Assembly (NCBI GenBank): GCA_018238155.1
Contig: JABCTZ010000019.1
Coordinates: 74,975-138,974, forward strand
Source of the DNA: Candidatus Heimdallarchaeota archaeon
Lineage (GTDB): Archaea; Asgardarchaeota; Heimdallarchaeia; JABLTI01
Length of the DNA stretch: 64,000 nt
Direction: 5' to 3'
The position numbers and the translations under genes were made by a program. The notes beneath the pieces are model-generated. The model ran no database searches. It had not been told where the DNA came from and saw only the letters and a list, made by a program, of their open reading frames with translations. This document shows positions 46,514 through 54,367 of this stretch, in pieces. Every line of letters starts with the position of its first letter. Positions within the stretch are counted from its first letter, which is position 1.

Positions 46514-46597
46514 GAGTATATGTAGTTTTATTAAAACGGATTTTTATTTCAAAAAGCATTAATTATAAAAATCAAGAAATATTGTTGGTGTGTAAAG

Positions 46598-46879
46598 ATG
46601 TTCAAAGATTTATCAACAAAAGAGCTAAAAGACCTATATGCTAATCGACCATGGATAAATAAAACAGCGTTAACAAATCTCTTTTTGTCTGCTTTTGCAG
46701 AAGCAGTTATTCCTGCATTGGATAAAGCCATGGAACGAATGTACAAAATTCTTTCAAGTACTGAATTCATTGCAAAAATGGAAGAGGAAGTAATTGACGA
46801 ATCTGTTGCTCGAGTAATTGAAATGATAAAAGACGAACTTCGTGAAGAGATAGTTAAAGGAATGGCTTTTGAAGAATGA
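46598..46879 (+). CDS. Small helical protein divergent from the actin-like operon
   Basis: A 93-residue acidic, almost fully alpha-helical protein (MFKDLSTKELKDLYANRPWI, then AFAEAVIPALDKAMERMYKI and a charged C-terminal helix). I do not recognise it. The ATG follows GTGTAAAG at 46590-46597. It shares a 262-base divergent region with the actin-like gene and could be functionally linked, but nothing proves that. An open frame on the other strand covers the same area and looks like a shadow. Confidence 0.6.
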   Translation: MFKDLSTKELKDLYANRPWINKTALTNLFLSAFAEAVIPALDKAMERMYKILSSTEFIAKMEEEVIDESVARVIEMIKDELREEIVKGMAFEE

Positions 46880-46883
46880 GCTT

Positions 46884-46900
46884 AGAGAGATAAACTCTCT
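46884..46900. terminator. Short hairpin between convergent genes
   Basis: AGAGAG (46884-46889) and CTCTCT (46895-46900) form a six-base-pair stem with a five-base loop, followed by a T-rich stretch, just after the gene at 46598 and before the end of hypB. Confidence 0.5.
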
Positions 46901-46937
46901 TTCACTATTCTTGTTTTTCTTTGTAAAAAACTCCAGC

Positions 46938-47609
46938 TTATTCTCTAATTTTTGGTTTTACTGATTTCACCCAATTAATCCATTCATCCATTGACTCATT
47001 TCTTTTTAGTGCAACTGAGAAAGTGAGAATTTCCGGTTGGATTTCTTTTGCATGGTTGAAGAGAATTTTCTCTGTGAAATCTGGAAAATATTCCAATAGA
47101 TCTGCTTTAGTAATTACTACAACATCAGCTTCCTTGTAAATAACTGGATATTTCTTTGGTTTATGTGGTCCTTCGGGTACACTAGCAATAATTACTCGAT
47201 AATCTTCTCCAAGATCATGTGAGGATGGGCAAACTAAATTTCCAACATTTTCTATAAATAATATATCAATACTAGATAGATCCATTTTTTTCAAAGCATT
47301 TCTGATTAATGGTGCATCTAAGTGACACATTCCACCAGTATTAATTTGAAGAACATCTACTCCAAGAGCCATAATTCTTTCAGCATCAATAGTTGTTGCT
47401 AGATCTCCTTCAATAACAGCTATTTTCTTTTCCCCTTGTAATCTTATAATGGTATTTTCAATGAGAGTTGTTTTTCCACCACCAGGTGATCCCATAATAT
47501 TAATACAAATGAGGTTATTTGCTCTAAGTAGAGCTCTATTTTCGTCAGCGATTTGTTCATTTATTTTTGCTACTCTCTCTAATACAGGAATTTTTTTTGT
47601 TTTGTTCAA
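46938..47609 (-). CDS. hypB: Hydrogenase/urease nickel-insertion GTPase HypB
   Basis: The 223 residues show the HypB set: P-loop GSPGGGKTT, the metal-binding GGMCHLD, the IENVGNLVCP switch, and the ITKADLL G4-type motif. HypB delivers nickel to the large subunit of [NiFe]-hydrogenase with HypA. The N-terminal CxxCGC or His-rich nickel stores of some bacterial HypB are absent, as is usual in archaea. It is alone here. Together with hypE it shows that the organism probably makes a [NiFe]-hydrogenase. Confidence 0.95.
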   Translation of the reverse strand: MNKTKKIPVLERVAKINEQIADENRALLRANNLICINIMGSPGGGKTTLIENTIIRLQGEKKIAVIEGDLATTIDAERIMALGVDVLQINTGGMCHLDAPLIRNALKKMDLSSIDILFIENVGNLVCPSSHDLGEDYRVIIASVPEGPHKPKKYPVIYKEADVVVITKADLLEYFPDFTEKILFNHAKEIQPEILTFSVALKRNESMDEWINWVKSVKPKIRE

Positions 47610-47894
47610 TTTCAGTATCTCAAATTCATTAAAGAAACGATGAGCTAATTTAATCTAATGTAATTTCTTATTATTAATACTACAGAAATAACCTTTCTTT
47701 AATAAAAATTGGTGTGATTTGAGAAGTGCAGATAATGACATTCAGTTGTGTACATATGAAATTTGATGAAATCTGGAGTTAACTTTTAAAGTTGGGTGTA
47801 CATTAACTAATTGTAACATTCAAAATAGATATCAAGTATGTGAGAGGAATCTCTCTATAGTAAAGATTTGCTAGTGTTATCGGGGAAGCTCTTC

Positions 47895-48527
47895 ATGGAA
47901 TCCGTTAATAAAACCGACTTTAAACCTAGGATAGAAGAAAATTATCTAAAAATAGTTTTAGTGGGTGATTCTAATGTTGGCAAAACTACTCTTCTTAATG
48001 CATTAGTCGGTTCCGGAGAAACAGGGCGGGGGTATTCAGTCTCGCTTGAGATACCTATTGAAATAAAGAAAGGAGATAAGAAAGAACTTGTTGTTGGAAG
48101 GATTTATGATTTAAGATCTCAACGATACTTTCCTTTTCTACACTCTCTGTATTATAATAATGCAAAGGGAGCAATTATTGTTTTTGATATTACAGATAAG
48201 AATTCATTCAAATCATTAACAAAATGGCGCGATATTATTTGGGGGCATGTTGGGAATATTCCTCTACTTGTTTGTGGAAATAAAACCGATCTAAAAAATT
48301 CAAACGAAGAACAGGTTTTCCAACAAGAAGTACTAGCATTAATAAAATCATTTTCTAAAAATCGAGCAATGAAAACAACCTATATTGAACTGTCTGCTGA
48401 AAAAAGGATAATTGCATATACAGCTGAAAAAATGAAGAAATCACAATTGAAAGATATTTATCCAACAATCGATGCATTTAGAGACCCATTTGTACATTGG
48501 ATTAAGGGACTTGCAAAGAAAACATGA
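47895..48527 (+). CDS. Ras-like GTPase with altered G3 motif
   Basis: About 210 residues with P-loop GDSNVGKT, G4 NKTD and G5-like ELSAEK, in the order and spacing of Rab/Ras proteins. The G3 box, normally DTAGQ, reads DLRSQ (IYDLRSQRYF). It lacks the Gly that senses the gamma-phosphate, so switching or hydrolysis may differ. The frame opens at a TTG (47868), but the ATG at 47895 (MESVNK) is the likelier start. The C-terminus has no prenylation motif. The JAMM protease gene follows after 89 bases. Confidence 0.82.
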   Translation: MESVNKTDFKPRIEENYLKIVLVGDSNVGKTTLLNALVGSGETGRGYSVSLEIPIEIKKGDKKELVVGRIYDLRSQRYFPFLHSLYYNNAKGAIIVFDITDKNSFKSLTKWRDIIWGHVGNIPLLVCGNKTDLKNSNEEQVFQQEVLALIKSFSKNRAMKTTYIELSAEKRIIAYTAEKMKKSQLKDIYPTIDAFRDPFVHWIKGLAKKT

Positions 48528-48616
48528 AATTCAAAAGTCTTTATAGGCAAGTGTTACTTTTAGTAAATAGATGCGATGTTAGAATTTTCAACGAAATAGA
48601 AAAAAGATGAGTAAAA

Positions 48617-49606
48617 ATGATTCAATCGGTAATAGTGAATGATGAAGCGTATCAACAAATGTTCAAATATGTCATTGAATTTGCTAATCCTGAAAGACCA
48701 TATAGACAATGGAGGGAAGTGATTGGCTGGCTTGTTGGTAAGGTAGAAGGTGAGACTGTAACAGTAATCAAAGCTATTCCGATGACTAGTGGAAATTCTA
48801 TTTTCGTTGAAATGTCTGATTATACCATTATTCCAAAGATTGCAGAGGAAGCAGAAAGTATCAATGCTGTTATTGTCGGTTGGTTCCACAGCCATCCCTC
48901 ATTTGGTTTTTTCTTATCTGGAGTTGATATCAGAACACAACGTTATCAGCAAAGTCTATTTGATAATGCAATCGCCTTAGTCTGCGATCCAACAAAAATA
49001 ACTTCGATAGAATCAGGAATTCACGGGTATCAAGTATATATGGATGAAGAACATAGAGGAAGAGAATATCGGGAATTAGATATTCTAATAGAAACTGAAG
49101 CTATGTACCCTGACCTTCTTTCTAAATTCTTGGAAGAACAAGGAATTACACGATCCTTCTCAGATGCTATCTCACATGAAGAACTTTCAGCATTATATGC
49201 TCTCGAAGGAATTACACCACCACAATTGGCTGCATTAAAAGCGAAACAATTATTGCCTTCCGAACAAAGTGCTAGACCAGTATTAGAAGGGGAGTATATT
49301 GTTAGTGATTTAATCAAAGCAAAAGAAGATTGTTATATTCAAATACGAATATCAAATACTGGCAAGGGTGTTGCTTGGTCAGTTGATCTTAATTTTAATC
49401 CAGGATTAGATTTTAAATTGTTTTCAATGTATCCTCATCGAATAATTGATCAATTGAATTACGAAACTACTATCATTGAAACTTTCAAATTAAAACCTGT
49501 GAGAAAAGGGGAATTGCTTCTTCCTAGAACAATAATCAATTATAAATTAGCAAATGAGAAGCGGTACTATATTGTTGTACCTGCGCTCACAATCCTTGCA
49601 ATATAG
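48617..49606 (+). CDS. Rpn11-like JAMM deubiquitinase-type protein with C-terminal beta domain
   Basis: The 329 residues begin with an MPN+ domain. The JAMM zinc site is complete: Glu34 in REVIGWLVG, then GWFHSHPSFGFFLSGVD with His91, His93, Ser101 and Asp104. This closely follows the Rpn11/Csn5 signature (HSHPGFG-x-x-LSGVD). Such enzymes remove ubiquitin-like proteins from substrates. A middle helical part is followed by a C-terminal beta domain (about 225-329; IQIRISNTGKGVAWSVDL), which resembles Ig-like or CARDB-like folds. That domain is not part of Rpn11. The zinc site argues that it is active. Confidence 0.85.
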   Translation: MIQSVIVNDEAYQQMFKYVIEFANPERPYRQWREVIGWLVGKVEGETVTVIKAIPMTSGNSIFVEMSDYTIIPKIAEEAESINAVIVGWFHSHPSFGFFLSGVDIRTQRYQQSLFDNAIALVCDPTKITSIESGIHGYQVYMDEEHRGREYRELDILIETEAMYPDLLSKFLEEQGITRSFSDAISHEELSALYALEGITPPQLAALKAKQLLPSEQSARPVLEGEYIVSDLIKAKEDCYIQIRISNTGKGVAWSVDLNFNPGLDFKLFSMYPHRIIDQLNYETTIIETFKLKPVRKGELLLPRTIINYKLANEKRYYIVVPALTILAI

Positions 49607-49627
49607 GAAATAAAAAATTGAAATGAA

Positions 49628-49653
49628 AAATCACTTATATTTACAAGTGATTT
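49628..49653. terminator. Perfect hairpin between convergent genes
   Basis: AAATCACTT (49628-49636) and AAGTGATTT (49645-49653) form a nine-base-pair stem with an eight-base loop. T-rich sequence lies on one side and A-rich on the other, as expected for a bidirectional terminator between the JAMM gene and the convergent membrane-protein gene. Confidence 0.65.
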
Positions 49654-49664
49654 AATTCTTTCTC

Positions 49665-50270
49665 TTATTTTTTAGCCCGACGATCTTTTACCCAACCAAC
49701 AATACCCAGAACGATAAAAGATAGAATTCCAATCGAAAGCAAGACTAGAACTGCCCAAATATAAACTGGTGAGGGTGGTCTTTTGTATTGTACAGTAATC
49801 GTTGCATTTTCACTGAATGGTCGTACAAATGGAGTTTCAACTACGCTTTCAATATTAATGAACAGGATATTCACCGATAGATTATAACTTCTACCGATAG
49901 TGAGGTTCATCATTGTTTGAAAATAAATTGTTTTTGCTTCAAAAGGAGTAACTCTATAGCGAGGGTCATCTTCCGCAAATTGTTCAGAAGAAACTAAAGT
50001 AGTTTCAATAGTTCCATTATCATATGTATATTCAAAGTCTACTCTCAGTTGAGTTATTCTAAATATATCTTCTGAGTGATTATTGAATATTGTACCTCCA
50101 AAGAGATAATCATCTTTTTGATAAACATCTCCATTTGGGGAGATAAGATCATAAAAAACTAAGTCTCCGTTAGCTCCAGAAACTATGTTTAAGTGTTGTG
50201 GTTGGAAAACCATTGACAGAGAAAGTAAACAAGTGATAATGAAAATAACATAAGCTGTCTTTTTGTTCAT
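49665..50270 (-). CDS. Membrane-anchored outer-surface protein
   Basis: About 201 residues with a signal-peptide-like start (MNKKTAYVIFIITCLLSLSMVF), a beta-rich outer domain with several N-glycosylation sequons (NNHSE, NLTIG, NLSVN, NATIT), and a C-terminal membrane helix (VYIWAVLVLLSIGILSFIVL) followed by basic residues. The frame extends upstream to 50309, but the ATG at 50270 gives a proper signal peptide. The domain is unrecognised; its strand pattern is Ig-like. Confidence 0.68.
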   Translation of the reverse strand: MNKKTAYVIFIITCLLSLSMVFQPQHLNIVSGANGDLVFYDLISPNGDVYQKDDYLFGGTIFNNHSEDIFRITQLRVDFEYTYDNGTIETTLVSSEQFAEDDPRYRVTPFEAKTIYFQTMMNLTIGRSYNLSVNILFINIESVVETPFVRPFSENATITVQYKRPPSPVYIWAVLVLLSIGILSFIVLGIVGWVKDRRAKK

Positions 50271-50406
50271 AAGGATTACACTTCTTTGGTTGTTAAGACT
50301 TAATATCAATATTCAACTATTTAATCGAAACTCTATTTTGTTTTCGTTCATTAGATACTTTTAAACATTTCTTCAAGCTAGCTTTGGATGAATTCTTCCA
50401 TCATGG

Positions 50407-51033
50407 TTAGATGAATAATGATTTTGCGACATCAGTTCTTATAGAACGATATTTTTGTTCTAGACGTGCTTCAAAAGTATTATCTATGGTAATAGATTCA
50501 TCATCTAAATGAACAATAACTCCACCAATGGAATTAATTGTTTCTGTGGCTAACTTGAGTGAGGATTTAGTACCGCTCTTCTTAGTAACTTCCTTAGCTA
50601 AATTTGCAAGTTCTTTCAATTTAGCTTTATCTGCCTTTCGAGCTTTTACTAAGAGATTTCCTCCACCAATTGCAATTCCTGCTTCAACAATGAGTGAGCT
50701 AAGAACTTTGGTGTAAGCTGGCTTTGAGACAAATTTCTTTAATTCTTCTTTAGCAGAAGTGAATGTTTTGGTAATTTCTTCTTCTTTCTTTTGCAAGATT
50801 TCTCGACGTGCTTGTAGGTTAATTGAAGCAATTTGTTGTTTTTCCAATTCTGTTATAGTTTTGGATTTCATTTCAATGATTTCTTCTTTTTCTCGTTCAG
50901 CAATTATTTTCCCTTTTTCTAGGATTTCTAGTGTTTGCTGTTTTGCTTCTTTAGTAAACTCACGTGCTTCATTTTTAGCATTGCTAATTATATCCTCGAC
51001 CATTTGATTGATTCTTTCTTCTTCAGCAGACAA
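50407..51033 (-). CDS. atpE: A/V-type ATPase subunit E (peripheral stalk)
   Basis: The 208 residues have the subunit E layout: a long N-terminal charged helix (MVEDIISNAKNEAREFTKEA and on) and a C-terminal globular domain with GGVIVHLDDESITIDNTFEARLEQ (two parts). Subunits E and H form the peripheral stalk that holds the catalytic head. Archaeal ATPase genes are normally clustered. Here subunit E is alone between unrelated genes. Confidence 0.85.
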   Translation of the reverse strand: MSAEEERINQMVEDIISNAKNEAREFTKEAKQQTLEILEKGKIIAEREKEEIIEMKSKTITELEKQQIASINLQARREILQKKEEEITKTFTSAKEELKKFVSKPAYTKVLSSLIVEAGIAIGGGNLLVKARKADKAKLKELANLAKEVTKKSGTKSSLKLATETINSIGGVIVHLDDESITIDNTFEARLEQKYRSIRTDVAKSLFI

Positions 51034-51288
51034 TTTACTTGCTCCTCCTCAGATTAGCGAGTTGTTTTCAAAATCAATTCTCATAATTAAAAATATTTTG
51101 ACACGAGCTCCAAATATCTGCCTTTAAACACTATCATTTGTTCTTTTGTAAAAAAAATGTCTAATAACAAATTTTTCAGTTGTTCCAAAATTGTTTTAAC
51201 AAAGTTTTTTCTCAATTCTGATTTGATTGATGTATATTCAAACAACAAGATAATGAATGAGAAAAGCAGTAATTTAGGTGAAATGAAA

Positions 51289-52503
51289 ATGGTTGACGCA
51301 TCCGGAAAATTAACTCAAGCACCAAGAGTGAAAGGATTAGAATACGCAATTCGAGATATCAGTGCTGAAGCAAGAAAATTATCTGCTCAAGGGAAGGATC
51401 TAATTTGGTTAAATATTGGCGATCCAAATAAATATGATTTTGAAACACCAAAGAATATTGTTGATGCTTTTGTTGAAGCTGCACGTGAAAACAAGAGTTT
51501 CTATTCAGAATCTCAAGGTATTGTTTCGTTACGTGAAGCAATTGTTGAAAAAGAGAAGAAAATAAATGGCGCAAAGAATCTCTCTATTGATGATATACAT
51601 GTTACTGCTGGAATCTCAGAAGGAATTATGTTTCTTTTTGCTTCTCTTCTAAGTCCAGGTGATGAGATTTTAATTCCAGGTCCAGCCTATCCGTCTTATA
51701 TGGCGTTTCCAAAATTCTATGATGCTAAAAGTGTTACTTATCGTACAGTTAGCACTGATAATTGGCAACCAGATGAGGATGATATTAGAAGTAAAATTAC
51801 CGATAAAACAAAAGCAATTCTGATCATTAATCCAAATAATCCTACTGGTGCAGTATATCGAGAAAAAGAATTGAAACAGATTGTAGATATTGCAGGTGAA
51901 CATAATTTGCCAATAATTGCAGATGAAATCTATGATCGATTGTCTTTTGATCAGAAATTCATTGGTATGCCATCTGTTGCAAAGGATGTTCCATTATTTA
52001 TGATGAATGGTTTCTCTAAAGTTTACTTAATGCCAGGATGGCGTGTTGGTTATTGTTATCTCCAAGATCCTGACGATAAACTTAGAGAAGTCTATGAAGG
52101 TATCATTAAATTGGGGCGACTTAGACTGTGTGTCAACACTCCAGCTCAATATGGATGTACAGAGGCTTTAACGGGTCCACAAGACCACATCAAAGAAACA
52201 GTTGAAAAATTAAGAAAACGAAGAGATATTATCTATAAGCGCCTAAATGAAATTGAAGGGATTTCAACCCAAAAACCAGAAGCAGCTTTCTATATCTTTC
52301 CTAAAATTGAGAACCTTGGAAAATATAAAAATGATAAAGAATTCATTCTTGCACTCTTAAAGGAAGAAGGAGTGGTAGGAGTATTTGGAAGCGGCTTTGA
52401 TCCAACATATGGTAGTGGTTATTTCAGATTAGTATTCCTTTCTCAAGAAGAAATAATTAGTGATGCTATGAATCGGCTTGAAAGATTCATGAAAAAAATA
52501 TAG
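51289..52503 (+). CDS. Class I/II aminotransferase (alanine/aspartate type)
   Basis: About 404 residues of a PLP-dependent aminotransferase: LNIGDPNKYDF, VTAGISEGI, the conserved NPNNPTGAVY, IADEIYDRL, and the Schiff-base lysine in NGFSKVYLMPGWRVGY. It most resembles archaeal alanine or broad-specificity amino-acid aminotransferases. The frame is open from 51157, but the upstream part has no family similarity. AGGTG at 51276-51280 is placed eight bases before the ATG at 51289, which matches the family length. Confidence 0.92.
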   Translation: MVDASGKLTQAPRVKGLEYAIRDISAEARKLSAQGKDLIWLNIGDPNKYDFETPKNIVDAFVEAARENKSFYSESQGIVSLREAIVEKEKKINGAKNLSIDDIHVTAGISEGIMFLFASLLSPGDEILIPGPAYPSYMAFPKFYDAKSVTYRTVSTDNWQPDEDDIRSKITDKTKAILIINPNNPTGAVYREKELKQIVDIAGEHNLPIIADEIYDRLSFDQKFIGMPSVAKDVPLFMMNGFSKVYLMPGWRVGYCYLQDPDDKLREVYEGIIKLGRLRLCVNTPAQYGCTEALTGPQDHIKETVEKLRKRRDIIYKRLNEIEGISTQKPEAAFYIFPKIENLGKYKNDKEFILALLKEEGVVGVFGSGFDPTYGSGYFRLVFLSQEEIISDAMNRLERFMKKI

Positions 52504-52553
52504 CTAAGAAGATAATAGAAAATTACAAACTATTATTCTTCCTTCTTTTTCTT

Positions 52554-53831
52554 TCATTGATTTAACCAATTCAACATCGTATCTAGTTCTGTTTGTTGCT
52601 TAATCAATTCAGTATAATCTAAATTCAAACGTTTGTAAACTCTACACATAATATCTCGTGTAAGATTTGATCCTATCTCACGTTCAATATTGTTTTGTAA
52701 AACTCTGAAAAGTATTTCTAATCGACCAATAATAGCTATTAAATCTACCTCCAAACTGAGAACTTTCTTCAGATTATTTCGGTCAATCAAGTATTCATTA
52801 CTATCACTAATTAAACGGGTGAGCTCATCATCTTTAATGAGCAAAAGTGCTGCAGTATTTCTTTTTATACGGGATAGTGTTCGCAAATCTAACCAATTAT
52901 CTGATTCGTCAAAAATAAGTTGGAAGAGGTCATCAATAAATTCAAGGGAACGTGTGAATTGAAATGCTTTCTTATCGAGAACAACTTTCCATTTTGGAAG
53001 CACTTCTAGAAAACGTTCAGAAACAAGCTTTTCAACTAATTCACAAACTTGCTTATGAGGTAATTTTATTTTCTTCTTAATATCAAGCAATGATCTTTCT
53101 GTTCCAATGAGTGATAATATTTTGATACCATTTTCGCCTATCAAACGGTTAATATTATTGTACCCGTCTGACCCTACTTCGAGGGAATTTAACCCTTTCT
53201 TAGTAAGTTCGAGCATACTCTCATTACTGATTTCAAAATAGGTTTTTACTAAACCCGACTCTTCAAAATACGAAATGATACTTTGAACAACATCAACACT
53301 TATTTCTAATTCTTCACTGATAGAACTAATATCATTTTCACCATTGATACGAGTAATAATCGCCCATTTCATATCATCTAGTTTCTTTGGTGCCCGATCT
53401 GTGTCGACTAACCTTGGAATATGATATGGACTAATAGGTTTACGGGAAATAAGTTGCTTGACATCATCTTCAAATTCTTCGAATCCTGAACAAATACCAT
53501 TCCAATCTATAATTAGATCACTATAACGAGTTTCAAATTCTTCTACGAGGATTCTCATTTTTTCTTTAAAGGAAGAATCTTTAGTACTTAAGATGAGGAG
53601 TCCAATGATGTGTTCCCCAGGTTCTATTTGTAAAACAAAATCACCTCGATCAATAATTTTGATGATTTCCTTTCCATCAGAAGGTTTTAACTCCTCAGTA
53701 AAAGTAATTACTGCAGAAATGAAGCCAGAGATAAGTGTAGGTTCAAGCTTAATATCTTCTCTAAAACGATAGGAGAAAAGCTGTACTCCTGAAAGTCTAT
53801 GAATTATTTGAAGCTCAAACGGAACAGTCAT
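52554..53831 (-). CDS. Longin-like plus winged-helix protein
   Basis: The 425 residues begin with a probable longin-like domain (1-125: ELQIIHRLSGVQLFSYRF, a long helix near 35-50, the strand pair GDFVLQIEPGEHIIGLLIL). Two or three winged-helix units follow (about 150-200: AIITRINGENDISSISEELE; and 230-285). The C-terminal part is all-helical. Longin and Roadblock domains interact with small GTPases. A Roadblock gene lies 25 bases upstream in the same operon, which supports a GTPase-signalling role. The longin assignment is tentative. Confidence 0.6.
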   Translation of the reverse strand: MTVPFELQIIHRLSGVQLFSYRFREDIKLEPTLISGFISAVITFTEELKPSDGKEIIKIIDRGDFVLQIEPGEHIIGLLILSTKDSSFKEKMRILVEEFETRYSDLIIDWNGICSGFEEFEDDVKQLISRKPISPYHIPRLVDTDRAPKKLDDMKWAIITRINGENDISSISEELEISVDVVQSIISYFEESGLVKTYFEISNESMLELTKKGLNSLEVGSDGYNNINRLIGENGIKILSLIGTERSLLDIKKKIKLPHKQVCELVEKLVSERFLEVLPKWKVVLDKKAFQFTRSLEFIDDLFQLIFDESDNWLDLRTLSRIKRNTAALLLIKDDELTRLISDSNEYLIDRNNLKKVLSLEVDLIAIIGRLEILFRVLQNNIEREIGSNLTRDIMCRVYKRLNLDYTELIKQQTELDTMLNWLNQ

Positions 53832-53856
53832 ATTTTTCTCAACCTTCTTTAAAGCT

Positions 53857-54270
53857 TCATTCTGGACTAATAGGCCCCATATCGTCTAGGCATTCTCCAC
53901 AAATGATGTCTTTTAATTTAGTTGCATATTTACGTAAAACCCTAATTGTTAAACCCATTGCATTGAGCTCTAAAGAGGTTCCAATTAGGATATAATCGCC
54001 AGCATTAGTTAAAATAGTAAATCCATGTTCTCCTCTAACAAGTACTTCAAGCAATCCACCATGCTCATTAATTGAGACAGCTTGCTCGCCTGTTGACAGA
54101 ATTGCTGCAGAAATTGCTGACAAAAGATCGGCATTTGCATCTTGCTTAGCAAAGAAGGATATTTTCATACCTTCACGATTAACGACAGCTAACGCTTCTA
54201 AATCAGAATATTCACCGATTTCTCGGAGAAGTTGATAAATTTTTCTTTGAACTTCTGGATCTTCTGCCAT
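53857..54270 (-). CDS. Roadblock/LC7-domain protein
   Basis: A 137-residue Roadblock/LC7 domain: DLEALAVVNREGMKISFFAK, a central helix LLSAISAAILSTGEQAV, the strands LLEVLVRGEHGFTILTNAGD and YILIGTSL, and a C-terminal helix. A short Cys-containing tail follows (CGECLDDMGPISPE). It resembles bacterial MglB and the Asgard Roadblock families. It is in an operon with the longin/winged-helix gene downstream and proS upstream. Confidence 0.85.
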   Translation of the reverse strand: MAEDPEVQRKIYQLLREIGEYSDLEALAVVNREGMKISFFAKQDANADLLSAISAAILSTGEQAVSINEHGGLLEVLVRGEHGFTILTNAGDYILIGTSLELNAMGLTIRVLRKYATKLKDIICGECLDDMGPISPE

Positions 54271-54367
54271 AATGTATTTTACCTTCTGAGAATTCTAATA
54301 TAAGCTATTGTGAGCTTCTAATGTTATTATATATTACTATTTGAGAAAAAGAAAGCGAAAATTGCTC

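Noticed and set aside
46549..46770. 73-residue minus-strand frame opposite the gene at 46598
   Set aside because: Low-quality composition; the plus-strand frame has a coherent acidic helical protein and a start signal.
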